NCBI RefSeq assembly: GCF_000381545.1
Contig: NZ_KB906676.1
Coordinates: 1-64,000 of the forward strand
Reading direction: 5' to 3'
Length of the DNA: 64,000 bases
From: Rhodonellum psychrophilum GCM71 = DSM 17998
Lineage (GTDB): Bacteria; Bacteroidota; Bacteroidia; Cytophagales; Cyclobacteriaceae
A program made the translations under genes and the position numbers. This document shows positions 7,693-16,759 of the stretch, piece by piece. The notes beneath the pieces were generated by a model, which was not told the DNA's origin, made no database searches, and saw nothing but the letters and a program-made list of their open reading frames with translations. How positions within the stretch are numbered: the first letter of the stretch is position 1; every line of letters begins with the position of its first letter.

Positions 7693-8958
7693 ATGGCGAC
7701 AATCAAATTTCAGCTCAGGAGCGAAGCAAACAAGGCTGTTCCAATTTACTTTTACCTTTCAATGGGGAGAGGTTCATTTTTTAGAATAAGAACAGGTTTT
7801 TCAATTCATCCTTCGAGCTGGAGTAAAGCGAAAGGATTCCCTAAACAAAATGATGAAGCCAATAAGAAAATTGCCACTAATCTGAAAGCACTAGAGAAGC
7901 ACTTGCTTGAATGTATAAATGATGCGCAGGCGAATGGAATAGAAATCAATACGGATTTCCTAGAAAAGAAAACTAATGGATGTTTCAATAGAGAAGAAAA
8001 GACCGACAATTCATTGGTGACGTATCAGATACAGTACATCATTGATCATGCTGATACCCGAAAGATTCAGGGGAAAAGCAAAATCGGTCTCGCTGCAAAC
8101 ACTGTAAAAAACTATCAAACCTTCAAGAATATCATCGAAGGGTTTGAAGTGGTTATTAAAAAGCCATTGCGATTCATTGATTTGTCACCAGAATTGGTAG
8201 AGAATTTCAAGAACTGGCTGCTAAAAAAGAAGGGGTATTCAGTCAATCATGCAGGAAAACAAATGGCTTTCCTCAAAAGCATTTCAAGGGATGCAGAAAA
8301 GTTAGGTGTAACCATACATACAAATGCTTTGAAGATTGAAACATTCACTGAATCCAATGAGGATCGATATATTGTAACGCTATCATTTAATGAGTTGGAC
8401 CAAATTGAAAAAGCAGAATTGAAGCGAGAAGCATTGATCAATGCCAGAAAATGGCTGTTGTTGGGTTGTGAAATAGGACAAAGGGGTGAGGATTTGATAG
8501 AGATTCGGCCAAATGATTTTCGGCATACCCAAGATGGTGCGTTTGTGGATGTGTTTCAGAAAAAAGGGAAAAAACATGTCTCAATTCCAATTACACCAAG
8601 AGCTAAAAGAGTATTGGATAAAGGGTTTCCTGAAAGTATCTCTCTTCAGAATTTTAACGACTACATTAAAGATTTGTGCAAAGAAGCAGGCTTAAATGAA
8701 TTGACCGAGGGGAAAAAAATGGATCCTGAAACTGGTCGGAAGGTTCTTGGAAAATTTCCTAAGCATGAGTTAATCGTTTCCCATGGGTGCCGGAGGTCTT
8801 TTTGTACCAATTACTACAAAATAATTCCTACAACGGTAATTATGGGGGTCACAGGGCATTCCAAGGAAAGCACCTTCCTTCAATACATCAACAAGCCAAA
8901 GGATAGGGATGATAATGCAAAATTGTTTTTAAAATATTTTTCAGAAAATGGGAATTGA
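7693..8958 (+). CDS. int: Tyrosine recombinase / phage-type integrase of island B
   Basis: Full-length recombinase with an arm-binding N-domain (MATIKFQLRS...), a SAM-like core-binding domain (~120-215) and a catalytic domain. Counting from an upstream TTG at 7675, the catalytic set is R270 (GQRGEDL), H370-x-x-R373 (SHGCRR), H395 (TGHSK) and Y404 (FLQYINK), all present. The ATG at 7693 is preferred because the TTG lies inside a repeated TTGGCAAAC motif. It begins 190 bp from the att copy and reads into the island. It should catalyse integration and excision at tRNA-Leu. It is unrelated in detail to the truncated integrase at 6841-7338. Confidence 0.94.
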   Translation: MATIKFQLRSEANKAVPIYFYLSMGRGSFFRIRTGFSIHPSSWSKAKGFPKQNDEANKKIATNLKALEKHLLECINDAQANGIEINTDFLEKKTNGCFNREEKTDNSLVTYQIQYIIDHADTRKIQGKSKIGLAANTVKNYQTFKNIIEGFEVVIKKPLRFIDLSPELVENFKNWLLKKKGYSVNHAGKQMAFLKSISRDAEKLGVTIHTNALKIETFTESNEDRYIVTLSFNELDQIEKAELKREALINARKWLLLGCEIGQRGEDLIEIRPNDFRHTQDGAFVDVFQKKGKKHVSIPITPRAKRVLDKGFPESISLQNFNDYIKDLCKEAGLNELTEGKKMDPETGRKVLGKFPKHELIVSHGCRRSFCTNYYKIIPTTVIMGVTGHSKESTFLQYINKPKDRDDNAKLFLKYFSENGN

Positions 8959-9679
8959 TGAAATCCTCGACAATCCTTATTACAAGGAGTGTTTTGAACG
9001 AGCAAGTATTATTTTAAATAGAGAGATTGATTGTTTTTTGGAAAATGGTAAAAAGGGGGAAGAGATATTGCCTGAAGATGATGCTCAAACCCTAGATGAA
9101 TTTAATTTTCTTACTAGGCTAGTGAACCATTTGGAAGACCTTACAAAAATATCAAATCTATTTATTCAATATGAACCACAACACTGGTTGAGTAAAGATG
9201 AAGTTTCAGATTTAGATACTATCCGGCTCTTTACCGAGATGACCCTAAATAAAATTTTTGTTGTTAGAGATACGATGGTTCAAATTATAAATAAAGCCTA
9301 TCAAATTGGATTGCCTGAAAAGAAGCTTAAATGGTTTTTGGTGGAAAAAAATGTAAGCTTTAAAACATCAAAGTCTTATGAAATAATCGAAAATTTCTAT
9401 AAGGAGTTTGAAAGCCTATTTGAGGTTCGAAACTATTTTACTCATCAAGGCGATTATTTGGATTCCGATTATGACGGAATAAATGGAGTTTACTTCATTA
9501 TTAAGCATTCGTATAATTCTAAGGGTGGGTTGGATGAAAGCCTAAAAGGAAGTTTAGCAGGATCCAAGATTAAAATAGATAAACTAAAATTACACAGACA
9601 TGGTCTATTTGTTGATTGGGAAGAGAAAGTTTTTAATCATGTATATCTGTTTTTAAAATCTTTGCCAATCAAGCAATAA
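8948..9679 (+). CDS. HEPN-like protein next to the integrase
   Basis: This 243-aa, all-helical-looking protein overlaps the end of int by 11 bp. Near its C-terminal half EVRNYFTHQGDY gives R161-N-x3-H166, the RNxxxH signature of HEPN nucleases, placed after a long helix (SYEIIENFYKEFESLF) as in HEPN folds. HEPN proteins are commonly RNases in toxin-antitoxin, abortive infection and CRISPR systems. I do not recognise a precise family. No obvious antitoxin (MNT-type nucleotidyltransferase) sits next to it. A toxin-like defence gene is the most likely role, but the motif is short. Confidence 0.55.
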   Translation: MGIDEILDNPYYKECFERASIILNREIDCFLENGKKGEEILPEDDAQTLDEFNFLTRLVNHLEDLTKISNLFIQYEPQHWLSKDEVSDLDTIRLFTEMTLNKIFVVRDTMVQIINKAYQIGLPEKKLKWFLVEKNVSFKTSKSYEIIENFYKEFESLFEVRNYFTHQGDYLDSDYDGINGVYFIIKHSYNSKGGLDESLKGSLAGSKIKIDKLKLHRHGLFVDWEEKVFNHVYLFLKSLPIKQ

Positions 9680-10157
9680 TCACCCAAAAAAATATTCCTT
9701 TAACTTTACTATCCCTGGATGCTAACAAATGCTAACATTTTTTTACTTCAAGGGCTATTCAAAACTTGTCTAAACTACACATTCCATTTTTGGTTTGAAA
9801 AACCCTGTTTGATAAAAACAGCCTTTTTAACTATCTGAGCATTGTAATTTTCATTTCCAGTAAATATTCCACCCCAATGTTAGCCATCTAATTTATTAAG
9901 TCCCTATTTTAGAAGGGCTGTTTAGCCACACCCACTCAATTGTTTCACTGCACCCACTCAATTCCCAATTTGATTTTTAACCCAAGCCATTAAATGTCCT
10001 TCCAAAAAACAGGTATTATGGCTGTTGATGCCAGTAAGAAAACCGTTACGAATGCAGGAACTAATCGAAAATCATTGATAAATAGGACTCCAAGTAATTA
10101 TCTTTTTTTTTATTTCAAATTAAATTTCTAATTTGAAACTCGAACCAGCACTTTTTA
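9680..10157. promoter_or_regulatory. 478-bp gap upstream of hsdR with candidate operator
   Basis: I see no convincing gene. A perfect inverted repeat, TTTCAAATTA (10113-10122) and TAATTTGAAA (10129-10138) separated by 6 bp, lies 19 bp before the hsdR start and could be an operator or overlap the promoter. Further up, CACCCACTCAATT occurs twice (9929-9941, 9951-9963). Two copies only and no array, so it is not a CRISPR. Confidence 0.5.
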
Positions 10158-12956
10158 ATGACGCCCACTACAAACCAAAACCCGGAACAACTTGCAAGAG
10201 ACCTGATCGATAGCATGCTAATGGCAGCAGGATGGTTGATTCAATCCAAATCCGAGGTTAACTTATCCGCCGCTAGGGGAATTGCTGTACGGGAATATCA
10301 AACAACTGTTGGTCCGGCTGATTATGTGTTGTTTCTTGACCGAAAACCTGTCGGAGTGATTGAAGCTAAACGAGAGGAAGAAGGAGAGAGACTGACTACG
10401 GTGGAGGATCAGTCCAGAGAATATGCAAGCAGCAAGCTCAAATACCTTCAAAATGGTCCATTGCCATTCGTCTATGAAAGCACGGGTACACTCACCCGGT
10501 TCACTGACTACAGAGATCCCAAACCAAGATCAAGGCCTGTTTTTCATTTCCACAAACCCGAAACCTTGGGAGAATGGATAAAGGAAGTTGACACCGTTCG
10601 GGCAAGGCTGAGAGAGATTCCCGTTTTGGATGAATACGGCTTACGACCTGCCCAAAAGATGGCCATCAAAAACCTGGAAGTGTCCTTCAAAGACAATCGA
10701 CCGAAAGCCTTGATTCAAATGGCTACAGGCGCAGGAAAGACATTCACGGCTTGCACGTTTGTATATCGGCTTCTCAAGTTTGCAAAGGCCAAACGAATCC
10801 TGTTTTTGGTAGATACCAGAAACCTGGGAGAGCAGGCCGAACAGGAATTTCTGAAATATCAACCCACAGACGACAACCGGAAATTCACAGAGCTGTACAA
10901 CGTACAGCGATTGAGTTCGAGCTACATTGCTTCGGATAGTCAGGTTTGTATTTCCACCATTCAGCGATTGTATGCCCTGCTGCAAGGCAAGGAATTAGAA
11001 GACTCGGCAGAGGAGGAAAACCCGAATGAATCTTCCTGGAGCTGGCAGAAAAAAGACCCTTTGCCAGTCGCCTACAATCCTAAAAACCCAATCGAACAGT
11101 TTGATTTCATCATCATTGACGAATGCCACCGCTCCATCTACAACCTTTGGAAACAGGTTTTGGACTATTACGATGCCTTCCTGATCGGGCTCACGGCCAC
11201 ACCGGATAAGCGAACCTTTGGGTTTTTCAATGAAAACGTCGTCAGCGAATACACTTATGAAGAATCTGTTTTGGATGGGGTAAATGTTCCCTATGACGTT
11301 TACACAATCGAAACTGAGATTACACAAGCTGGTGCCAAAATCAAGGCTAAGGAGTTTGTGGACAAAAGAGAAAAGCTATCCCGAAAGAAAAGATGGGAAC
11401 AGCTGGACTCAGACTTGGATTACACCGCTAATCAACTGGATAAGGATGTAGTCAATCCCAGCCAAATACGAAATATCATCCGTGCCTTCAAGGAAGCACT
11501 TCCGACTATTTTCCCCGATCGGATTGATGAAGCTGGGGAATTTGAAGTACCCAAGACGCTGGTTTTTGCCAAGACAGACAGCCATGCAGACGATATCATT
11601 CAAATCATTCGGGAGGAATTCAACGAAGGAAACGACTTCTGCAAGAAGGTTACCTATAAGATAGAGGAAGACCCAAAGTCTGTTTTAAATCGCTTTCGAA
11701 ACTCCTGGGCGCCTCGAATTACAGTGACTGTCGATATGATTGCAACAGGTACGGATGTGAAGCCTTTGGAAGTCTTGCTCTTTATGCGGGACGTGAAAAG
11801 TGCCAATTACTTCGAGCAGATGAAAGGCCGGGGAACCCGAACCATCAATTTTGATGATTTGCTAAAGGTCTCCCGAACAGCAAAACATACCAAAACCCAC
11901 TTTGTAATAGTGGATGCAATCGGGGCGATCAAGTCCAAAAAGACGGATAGCAGACCTCTGGAACGCCAACCCACTATTCCGCTAAAAGACTTGTTAGGCG
12001 CTGTGAAAATGGGCGCTCAGGATGAGGATTTGTTTCTTTCCCTGGCAAACCGTCTGCTCAGACTGGACAAGCAACTGACCGAACCGGAAAAGGCGAAATT
12101 CTCAGCCCTAACGGAAGGCAAAAGCATGCAGACAGTCGTCAAAGAACTCTTGAATGCCTACAATCCGGATGTCATCGAAAGCATCGAAGCGCAGGTTCGA
12201 AATGAAAAACTTGGTGATGCACCTGATGAAATATCAAAATCAATCGCTGAGGAAATCGAAAAACTTCGATCTTCTGCTGCCAAAGTTTTTACCGGAGAAT
12301 TGAATGAGTACGTGGAGAATGTCCGAAAAGCCCATGATCAGATCATCGATACAGTCAATCAGGATAAGGTCACCAAATCTGAATGGGACACGTTCACCAC
12401 TGAAAAGGCTCAGCAAGTAATTCAGGACTTTACCACCTACATCGAGGAGCACAAGGATGAAATCATTGCGCTCAGCATCTTCTATGATCAGCCTTACCGA
12501 AGACGTGAACTGACTTTCAAGATGATTCAGGAGGTGATGGAGACTCTGAAACTGGAAAGACCAACCCTTGTCCCAAACTATGTCTGGGAAGCGTACAAAC
12601 AGTTGAGTCAAGTCAAGGAGAACAGTCCCAAGAATGAATTGGTAGCCTTGGTTTCTCTGATCCGTAAAGTATCAGGAATCGATCAACAGCTGACTCCTTA
12701 TGATAGAACGGTCAATGAGAATTTTCAAAAATGGATCTTCCGACAGAATGCCGGACAGCACAACAAATTTACTGAAGATCAAATGGCTTGGCTCCGAATG
12801 ATCAAAGATCATATGGCAACCAGTTTCCACTTGGAAATGGAAGATTTGGACTTTACCCCGTTTGATTCCCAAGGTGGAAGAGGAAGAATGTGGAAGCTAT
12901 TTGGTACGGATATGGAACAGGTAATTATTAACTTAAACGAAGCTTTATCAGCTTAA
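10158..12956 (+). CDS. hsdR: Type I restriction endonuclease subunit R (island B)
   Basis: Complete HsdR of 932 aa. The N-terminal PD-(D/E)XK nuclease has D55 (PADYVLF) and E69-x-K71 (IEAKRE). The SF2 translocase has Walker A MATGAGKT (188-195), DECH (321-324), the TATPDKR motif III and a late RGTRT-type arginine motif, followed by a helical C-terminal domain. It cuts unmodified DNA after ATP-driven translocation. It heads the operon hsdR, membrane protein, hsdS, broken nuclease-like gene, hsdM, small membrane protein. The C-terminal part is nearly the same as the fragment at 1-926 apart from the final ~15 residues. Confidence 0.96.
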   Translation: MTPTTNQNPEQLARDLIDSMLMAAGWLIQSKSEVNLSAARGIAVREYQTTVGPADYVLFLDRKPVGVIEAKREEEGERLTTVEDQSREYASSKLKYLQNGPLPFVYESTGTLTRFTDYRDPKPRSRPVFHFHKPETLGEWIKEVDTVRARLREIPVLDEYGLRPAQKMAIKNLEVSFKDNRPKALIQMATGAGKTFTACTFVYRLLKFAKAKRILFLVDTRNLGEQAEQEFLKYQPTDDNRKFTELYNVQRLSSSYIASDSQVCISTIQRLYALLQGKELEDSAEEENPNESSWSWQKKDPLPVAYNPKNPIEQFDFIIIDECHRSIYNLWKQVLDYYDAFLIGLTATPDKRTFGFFNENVVSEYTYEESVLDGVNVPYDVYTIETEITQAGAKIKAKEFVDKREKLSRKKRWEQLDSDLDYTANQLDKDVVNPSQIRNIIRAFKEALPTIFPDRIDEAGEFEVPKTLVFAKTDSHADDIIQIIREEFNEGNDFCKKVTYKIEEDPKSVLNRFRNSWAPRITVTVDMIATGTDVKPLEVLLFMRDVKSANYFEQMKGRGTRTINFDDLLKVSRTAKHTKTHFVIVDAIGAIKSKKTDSRPLERQPTIPLKDLLGAVKMGAQDEDLFLSLANRLLRLDKQLTEPEKAKFSALTEGKSMQTVVKELLNAYNPDVIESIEAQVRNEKLGDAPDEISKSIAEEIEKLRSSAAKVFTGELNEYVENVRKAHDQIIDTVNQDKVTKSEWDTFTTEKAQQVIQDFTTYIEEHKDEIIALSIFYDQPYRRRELTFKMIQEVMETLKLERPTLVPNYVWEAYKQLSQVKENSPKNELVALVSLIRKVSGIDQQLTPYDRTVNENFQKWIFRQNAGQHNKFTEDQMAWLRMIKDHMATSFHLEMEDLDFTPFDSQGGRGRMWKLFGTDMEQVIINLNEALSA

Positions 12957-12962
12957 TTTTTC

Positions 12963-14219
12963 ATGACATTAAAAGAAATAAGAGTTATAATTTCTGAATC
13001 TATTGAAGTTGATCATTTCAAAAATATTGAAATATCAATTCCAATTATTAACTCTGACAGTCCAAAAACCTCAAAAGGAATGGCTTCTTTTTTTGAGTTT
13101 CTTTTAGAACAAAAAAAAGGATATGCAGGTATTCCAGAAAGTTTGCCTTCAGAAATACAGGAATCAAAGAATCAGATTGAAATTTTAATTAAAAAGGTTG
13201 AGGAGTTTGTACAAACAAAATTGAAAGCAAATAATTCTCCAATTCATTATTGGGATAGAGAAGCACGAAATCTTAATAGGCAGCCATGGTTTTTGATAGA
13301 GATGCTAGAAACGAGGTTTTTAATAAATCTTTTTAATGCAAATGCTAAGTATTATGATGGTGCGTTAGCATTTGTTTTGGACAACATAGATCAAAATAGA
13401 ATAAGGCAAAGAGATTATTTTATAGGTTCAATTCTGGCATATGAGTTTCACATAAAAGATGACGAATCAAAAATAACAAAACGTTTTGACCTCGAGAAAG
13501 CAACTTTAACTCGACTTAGAAATCATTACGATGATATTATTTCGGAAACCCAGCTCGAATTAGTGTCTCACTTAAAATCATCAAAAGAAGTATTTGATTT
13601 ACACTCAGATGAAATCACCAAACTCAAAGAAGAAAAGGAACAGGTTTTTAGTGAATGGTATACTAGTGTTCAAAATGATCTAAAAACTTTTAATAAGGAA
13701 GCTCTAGATCAAATTAAGGATCTTGAAGTTCTGTATCGTGAAAAACTGAAACTTGAAGCACCTGCTCAATACTGGAATTTAAGAGCAACAAAATTAAGGA
13801 AGGAGGGATACCTTTGGTTAGGAGGTTTAATTTTGTCCATATTAGGTGGAGTTGGAATATTTATTTATGCCTTGCAACTCCTAGCAGATGGTACCATGAA
13901 AGAAATTTTTGATGACACTGCTACTGCCATTAAATATTCGATAACATTTATTACTCTGGTTTCATTTTTAGCATTTCTAATAAAAACTTTATCTAAGATG
14001 ACCTTTAGTACTTTTCACTTAGTACGTGATGCAGAAGAAAGAGAACAATTGACATTTGTGTTTTTAGCAATGCAGAAGGAAAAGGCTATTGATCCGACCG
14101 AGAGACATTTGATCATGCAATCCCTTTTCAGTAGAGCGGATACAGGGCTTTTGAAAGACGATGGTTCTCCTACCATGCCGGGAAATATTTTTGACAAAAT
14201 AGTAGCAAGCGGAAAATAA
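12963..14219 (+). CDS. DUF6161-like membrane protein in the hsdR-hsdS slot
   Basis: This 418-aa protein has a soluble N-terminal part containing IHYWDREARNL (~94-104), a probable coiled coil (~205-262), an AQYWNLRATKLRKEG repeat of that motif (~268-282), and two membrane helices (~284-306 and ~325-343). It ends in a conserved-looking tail with TERHLIMQSLFSRADTGLLKDDG. The pattern fits DUF6161, a family of unknown function. It sits 6 bp after hsdR and overlaps hsdS by 1 bp, the position filled by a toxin-antitoxin pair in island A. A two-TM protein with a cytosolic sensor arm is compatible with a membrane-acting defence effector; that is inference. Confidence 0.65.
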   Translation: MTLKEIRVIISESIEVDHFKNIEISIPIINSDSPKTSKGMASFFEFLLEQKKGYAGIPESLPSEIQESKNQIEILIKKVEEFVQTKLKANNSPIHYWDREARNLNRQPWFLIEMLETRFLINLFNANAKYYDGALAFVLDNIDQNRIRQRDYFIGSILAYEFHIKDDESKITKRFDLEKATLTRLRNHYDDIISETQLELVSHLKSSKEVFDLHSDEITKLKEEKEQVFSEWYTSVQNDLKTFNKEALDQIKDLEVLYREKLKLEAPAQYWNLRATKLRKEGYLWLGGLILSILGGVGIFIYALQLLADGTMKEIFDDTATAIKYSITFITLVSFLAFLIKTLSKMTFSTFHLVRDAEEREQLTFVFLAMQKEKAIDPTERHLIMQSLFSRADTGLLKDDGSPTMPGNIFDKIVASGK

Positions 14220-15679
14220 TGAATAAATATTGGATTGAATTGAAGTTAGGAGAAGTTCTTAAAACCACTAGTGGAGGTACTCCTAGCAGAAGTAATTCTA
14301 ATTACTATACAGGTTCAATTCCATGGGTTAAATCAGGTGAATTGAACCAGAATACTATTCTAGAAACAGAGGAGCATATTTCCGAGGAGGCAGTCAAAAA
14401 CTCAAGTGCAAAAATCTTCCCAAAAGGGACTTTACTTATTGCTCTTTATGGTGCAACTATTGGAAAACTTGCATTCCTTGGAATAAATGCGGCGACTAAT
14501 CAAGCGGTATGTGGGATTTTCAAGAATGAAGGAATTGAATCAAAATTCCTATACTACTTCCTTTTTCATAATAGAAGAAAACTTGTAGAAAAAGGGGCAG
14601 GTGGAGCTCAACCAAATATTAGTCAGACAATTCTTAAAAATCTTCCAATTGTTATAGCCCCCCTCCCCGAACAGCGGGCCATAGTCGCCCGGATCGAGGA
14701 ACTGTTTAGCGAACTGGATCACTCCATCTCCAACCTCAATTCCGCTCAAGCGAAACTCGAAATCTACCGCCAAGCCGTGCTGAAAAAGGCGTTTGAGGGG
14801 GGATTTACTGAGGAGTGGAGAAAAACTAATTCATCTATTTCTGGTGAAGAAATTATAGGTCAAATTAAAATTGAACAGAAAAAATGGATTGATATAGAAA
14901 CAATAAAAGGTAATTCAGAAGCAAAAAGATTGAAAAGTAAGCTAAATAAGGTAAAATCAACTTTTTCCGAGTTCAAAGAATTACCCCCTAGCTGGACTTG
15001 GACTACAATTTTGGAGTCCTCTAATCTAGTCGTTGATTGCCACAATAAGACTGCACCTTATGAAAAGGATGGTGTTTTTTTAATAAGAACCACAAACGTT
15101 AAGAATGGCAGATTGAATTTGTTATCTGGTATTAGGTTCGTTTCCCAGAAAACATTTGATTATTGGTCAAGAAGATGTGTTCCCGAATCAGGTGATCTCT
15201 TGTTTACAAGAGAAGCTCCAATGGGAGAAATTGCAATAATACCTGAAAATACGCAGGTATGTCTCGGACAGAGAATGATGCTTTTTAGAGTTTTTAATGA
15301 TTTTTTGGAAAAAAGATATCTCTATTATGCAATCCAAGATCCTCTTTTTCAAGAAAGAATGGATAAAAGTGCCATTGGAACAGGTGTCAAGCATTTAAGG
15401 GTAGGTGATGTTGAGAATTTGAGTTTCCCAATTTGCTCGCCGAGTGAACAAATCCAAATCGTCCAAGAAATAGAATCCCGGCTTTCAGTAGCGGATAAGA
15501 TGGCTGAGACCATTCGGACCAGTCTGCAAAAAGCAGAAGCTTTGCGGCAGAGTATTTTGAAAAAGGCATTTGAGGGAAAGCTGCTCACTGAAGCAGAACT
15601 TGAAGCTTGTCGCAAGGAGGCTGATTGGGAACCTGCGGAGAAGTTGTTTGAGAGGATTAAGAGTGAAAGGAAGAAATAA
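14219..15679 (+). CDS. hsdS: Type I restriction-modification specificity subunit (island B)
   Basis: HsdS of 486 aa. TRD1 (~1-148, WIELKLGEVLKTTSGGTPSR) is followed by a central conserved block (~149-197, PLPEQRAIVARIEELFSEL), a longer TRD2 (~198-410) and C-terminal conserved helices ending RIKSERKK. The central and C-terminal blocks match the island A HsdS almost exactly and the TRDs do not. A charged insert (KIEQKKWIDIETIK) opens TRD2 and accounts for the extra ~50 residues. The ATG overlaps the last base of the preceding stop, so translation is coupled to the membrane protein gene. Confidence 0.94.
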   Translation: MNKYWIELKLGEVLKTTSGGTPSRSNSNYYTGSIPWVKSGELNQNTILETEEHISEEAVKNSSAKIFPKGTLLIALYGATIGKLAFLGINAATNQAVCGIFKNEGIESKFLYYFLFHNRRKLVEKGAGGAQPNISQTILKNLPIVIAPLPEQRAIVARIEELFSELDHSISNLNSAQAKLEIYRQAVLKKAFEGGFTEEWRKTNSSISGEEIIGQIKIEQKKWIDIETIKGNSEAKRLKSKLNKVKSTFSEFKELPPSWTWTTILESSNLVVDCHNKTAPYEKDGVFLIRTTNVKNGRLNLLSGIRFVSQKTFDYWSRRCVPESGDLLFTREAPMGEIAIIPENTQVCLGQRMMLFRVFNDFLEKRYLYYAIQDPLFQERMDKSAIGTGVKHLRVGDVENLSFPICSPSEQIQIVQEIESRLSVADKMAETIRTSLQKAEALRQSILKKAFEGKLLTEAELEACRKEADWEPAEKLFERIKSERKK

Positions 15680-15681
15680 CT

Positions 15682-16749
15682 ATGGCTAAAGAAAAACAAA
15701 TCGCTGCTCGTTTGATGCGATTGACCTGGAATAAATTCAATTGGCAGAAGCCTCAAGGACATAAATGGTCTAAGAGTAAGCAGGGAAATACTTCTGTTGC
15801 CTATGAACAGCAATTTGGATTTGGTCACGAAGAGTGGTTTTTAAATCCGGATTTTTATCATGAAGGATATCAGTACGGTTATATCCGTGGCGTTGATGGG
15901 ATGCCCTATGAGGATTTATTTATTGACAAGATTATTCTTTTCACAATACATGGGGAAACCAAGGTTAGGTATTTGGTTGGGGAATTGGCTCAAGTGGAAA
16001 TAATTCCTGAACCAAAGAAGCCGAAGAACATGCAGAAAAAGGAATAAAAATCCAAACATGAACAACATAAAGAAGTAGGAGCGGACTATCGTGTACTTCA
16101 AGAGGAAGGCCTAGGATTTAATGTTCGATTTAAGCCAGAAAATGCTAAAATCTATCCCGAATTGATTTTTTCTCCTTTTATCAATATCCATAAGTCAAAG
16201 TTTAGAAGGTTCCAGCCTTTCAAACTTTCCACAGAAGATTTGGGAAATCTTGGGATGGGGTTAATATCAAGCCCATCATTTGATTTCCTGCCAGGTGAAA
16301 TTCTTTTTAAAGAAAAATTTAAGAGAGTAAGGGAGGCTTCTGAAACTAATGTGGCGAGAATTCATTCTCACATTACAAAAGACCTGTTTAAGTATCATAG
16401 AGATATTCTAGGTTTAAATGTGGTAAACCTTTCAGCTGAGAAAACTACAATTGGTCCAAGAGTCTTGGATTTCGTCATATTAGAAAACGATCAATTTTCC
16501 ATTTTTGAAGTAAAGACAAGCCTATCTGGATTTTTAAACTTTAGACAAGCCTTGGGGCAATTGTTTGAATACGCATATTTAGATTCAAGAGTAAATATTA
16601 AAAAACTGGTCATAGTAGGTCCTGTGAAACTTAATGACTCAGAAAAAAGCTACTTCGAATCAATTAGAAAGCTAATATCTATTAAAATTGAATATTGGGC
16701 TTACGAGAAGAGTGAAAACGATTTAGGAAAAAAATTCTTGATTTATTGA
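15682..16749 (+). pseudogene. PD-(D/E)XK-like gene interrupted by one nonsense codon (island B)
   Basis: This is the equivalent of 3344-4411, with exactly the same length (1068 bp) and no net frameshift. TTA (Leu) has become TAA at 16045-16047. Differences from the island A copy are concentrated in about 50 bases around the stop (16020-16072), while flanking sequence is nearly identical. The downstream part (16162-16749) keeps the D...E-V-K core and could be translated from an internal ATG at 16162 as a 195-aa protein carrying the nuclease fold. Loss of the N-terminal domain only, rather than complete loss, is therefore possible. Confidence 0.88.
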
Positions 16750-16759
16750 TTTTAAAATT

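Noticed and set aside
9929-9963. CACCCACTCAATT direct repeat considered as CRISPR
   Set aside because: Two short copies only, no array and no cas genes.
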